Shown piece after piece: positions 62,594 to 64,000 of a stretch of DNA of 64,000 nt; positions within the stretch are counted from its first letter, which is position 1, and each line of letters opens with the position of its first letter. The notes beneath the pieces were generated by a model. That model saw only the letters and a program-made list of their open reading frames with translations, was not told where the DNA came from and ran no database searches. The stretch comes from Sphingobacterium detergens. Its GTDB lineage: Bacteria > Bacteroidota > Bacteroidia > Sphingobacteriales > Sphingobacteriaceae. Both the position numbers and the translations under genes were made by a program. The stretch is taken from the NCBI RefSeq assembly GCF_003610355.1, contig NZ_RAPY01000006.1, positions 333,802 through 397,801 of the forward strand, given 5' to 3'.

Positions 62594-64000
62594 TTGGCAA
62601 ACAATAATATTCAACAAGAAAGAATAAACTTTGCAACAAGTAAGAAAGTATTGGAATATCCAGATTTCTTAGATGTGCAATTGGAATCTTTCAAGGAGTT
62701 TTTTCAATTAGAAACTACTTCTGACAACCGCCATCAGGAAGGGCTGTTCAAGGTATTCTCGGAAAACTTCCCTATTTCTGATTCAAGAAACATTTTTGTG
62801 CTAGAGTTTTTGGATTATTTCATTGATCCACCACGTTATGATATCCAAGAGTGTATCGAACGCGGCTTGACTTATAGCGTTCCTCTAAAGGCTAAGTTAA
62901 AGTTATCTTGTAATGATGAAGAACACGAAGATTTCGAAACTATTGTTCAGGATGTATATTTAGGGACTATCCCTTATATGACTCCTAAAGGTACTTTCGT
63001 GGTAAATGGTGCAGAGCGTGTCATCGTATCGCAATTACACCGTTCACCGGGCGTTTTCTTTGGTCAAAGTAGACACACAAATGGTACTAAACTTTATTCT
63101 GCAAGGGTAATTCCTTTCAAAGGGTCTTGGATCGAATTCGCTACAGACGTAAACAACGTCATGTATGCTTATATCGACCGTAAAAAGAAATTCCCAGTAA
63201 CTACCTTATTGCGTGCGATCGGTTACGATTCAGATAAAGATATCTTAGAATTGTTTGACCTAGCTGATGAAGTAAAAGTTAGTAAATCTGGTCTTAAGAA
63301 ATATGTTGGCCGTCGTCTTGCGGCTAGGGTATTAAAAAAATGGGTAGAAGATTTCGTGGATGAGGATACTGGTGAAGTAGTATCTATCGACCGTAACGAA
63401 ATTATCCTTGAACGTGAAACTGTTCTAGAAGAAGATCACATTGATTTGATTATCGAAGCTGGCGTTAAGTCTATTATCTTAGCGAAAGACGATGAGTCAA
63501 ATAATGCCGATTATTCTATTATATATAATACTTTACAAAAAGATACTTCCAATTCAGAAAAAGAAGCGGTAGAACATATCTATCGTCAATTGCGTAACGC
63601 TGAACCACCAGATGAGGAAACTGCTCGTGGTATCATCGATCGTTTGTTCTTCTCTGATAAACGTTATGACTTGGGTGATGTAGGTCGTTACCGTATCAAC
63701 CGTAAGTTGAAATTGGGTACACCAGATGAAACCAAGGTCTTGACGCGTGAGGATATCATTGCAATTGTGAAGTATTTGATCAACTTGATCAACTCCAAAG
63801 CTGAGGTGGATGATATTGACCACTTGTCAAATCGTCGTGTACGTACAGTTGGTGAGCAATTATATGCTCAATTTGGTGTAGGTCTATCTCGTATGGCGCG
63901 CACAATCCGTGAGCGTATGAACATCAGAGATAACGAGGTGTTTACACCAACGGATTTGATTAACGCACGTACATTATCGTCAGTAATCAATTCGTTCTTC
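62594..64000 (+). CDS. rpoB: RNA polymerase beta subunit, N-terminal part (runs off window)
   Basis: There is no ATG at the right place. The conserved N-terminus follows a TTG at 62594 (ANNNIQQERINFATSKKVLE), and the frame stays open for 469 codons to the window end. Landmarks are PDFLDVQLESFKEFFQ, GTFVVNGAERVIVSQLHRSPGVFF, RKKKFPVTTLLRAIGY, and at the edge LSRMARTIRERMNIRD and DLINARTLSSVINSFF, which lies just before the rifampicin-binding region. It is the catalytic beta subunit of the core enzyme. Expression is set by read-through from the rplK promoter past the 62453 hairpin, unless a promoter lies in the 168-bp gap. Confidence 0.97.
   Translation, partial: MANNNIQQERINFATSKKVLEYPDFLDVQLESFKEFFQLETTSDNRHQEGLFKVFSENFPISDSRNIFVLEFLDYFIDPPRYDIQECIERGLTYSVPLKAKLKLSCNDEEHEDFETIVQDVYLGTIPYMTPKGTFVVNGAERVIVSQLHRSPGVFFGQSRHTNGTKLYSARVIPFKGSWIEFATDVNNVMYAYIDRKKKFPVTTLLRAIGYDSDKDILELFDLADEVKVSKSGLKKYVGRRLAARVLKKWVEDFVDEDTGEVVSIDRNEIILERETVLEEDHIDLIIEAGVKSIILAKDDESNNADYSIIYNTLQKDTSNSEKEAVEHIYRQLRNAEPPDEETARGIIDRLFFSDKRYDLGDVGRYRINRKLKLGTPDETKVLTREDIIAIVKYLINLINSKAEVDDIDHLSNRRVRTVGEQLYAQFGVGLSRMARTIRERMNIRDNEVFTPTDLINARTLSSVINSFF

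Overview
The window looks like a Bacteroidetes chromosome, most likely Sphingobacteriaceae (Sphingobacterium-like). This rests on the promoter style (TTTG / TAnnTTTG with about 20 bp between), the weak Shine-Dalgarno sites, the order tRNA-Thr/Tyr/Gly/Thr-tuf-tRNA-Trp-secE-nusG ... rplKAJL-rpoB, and the protein families present. The assignment is by pattern recognition only; no database search was run.

Region 1 (1-43.3 kb, almost all minus strand) is an unusually large array of MacB/FtsX-type ABC transporter permeases. There are sixteen paralogues of about 790-820 aa (fifteen complete, one cut by the left window edge), yet only one ATPase (38810-39493) and one HlyD-type adaptor (42050-43303). 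Each permease carries two fused FtsX/MacB-like halves, so one polypeptide could act as a pseudo-dimer above an ATPase dimer. A divergent TolC-like outer-membrane channel (43628-45010), a sigma-54-dependent response regulator (45042-46403) and its histidine kinase (46407-47726) complete the locus.

Five intergenic promoters in this region share one architecture. Each has a pair of 16-bp palindromes TGTNCG-N4-CGNACA, 21-22 bp apart centre to centre, followed after a constant 52-54 bp by a TGGC-type -24 element of a sigma-54-like promoter. They precede the adaptor operon, the tolC-regulator operon, and permeases at 18.7, 6.15 and 2.09 kb. I infer that the response regulator binds these palindromes and that the locus is one regulon. 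A 15-codon relic of a lost permease, duplicated gene junctions and closely related neighbours show that the array grows and shrinks by tandem recombination. A small XRE regulator and an unknown HTH-like gene sit between the first two permeases.

Region 2 (47.7-50 kb) holds a gene resembling a Bacteroidetes methyltransferase-like family but apparently lacking its SAM-binding core, and a minus-strand outer-membrane beta-barrel protein.

Region 3 (50-64 kb) is the translation/transcription core: four tRNAs, tuf, tRNA-Trp, secE, nusG, then rplK, rplA, rplJ, rplL and the start of rpoB (TTG start). Between nusG and rplK, normally adjacent, lies an island of about 7 kb. It contains an XRE regulator, a 46-codon double-glycine-leader peptide gene, a rhomboid protease with intact catalytic residues, a HlyD adaptor, a C39-peptidase ABC exporter, a TolC-like channel, a small HTH protein and a second 51-codon double-glycine peptide gene. 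This is a self-contained system for processing and exporting small peptides (bacteriocin or signal). The two precursors are not in the supplied gene predictions and were found by reading the sequence. A degraded minus-strand reading frame lies at the island's right edge.
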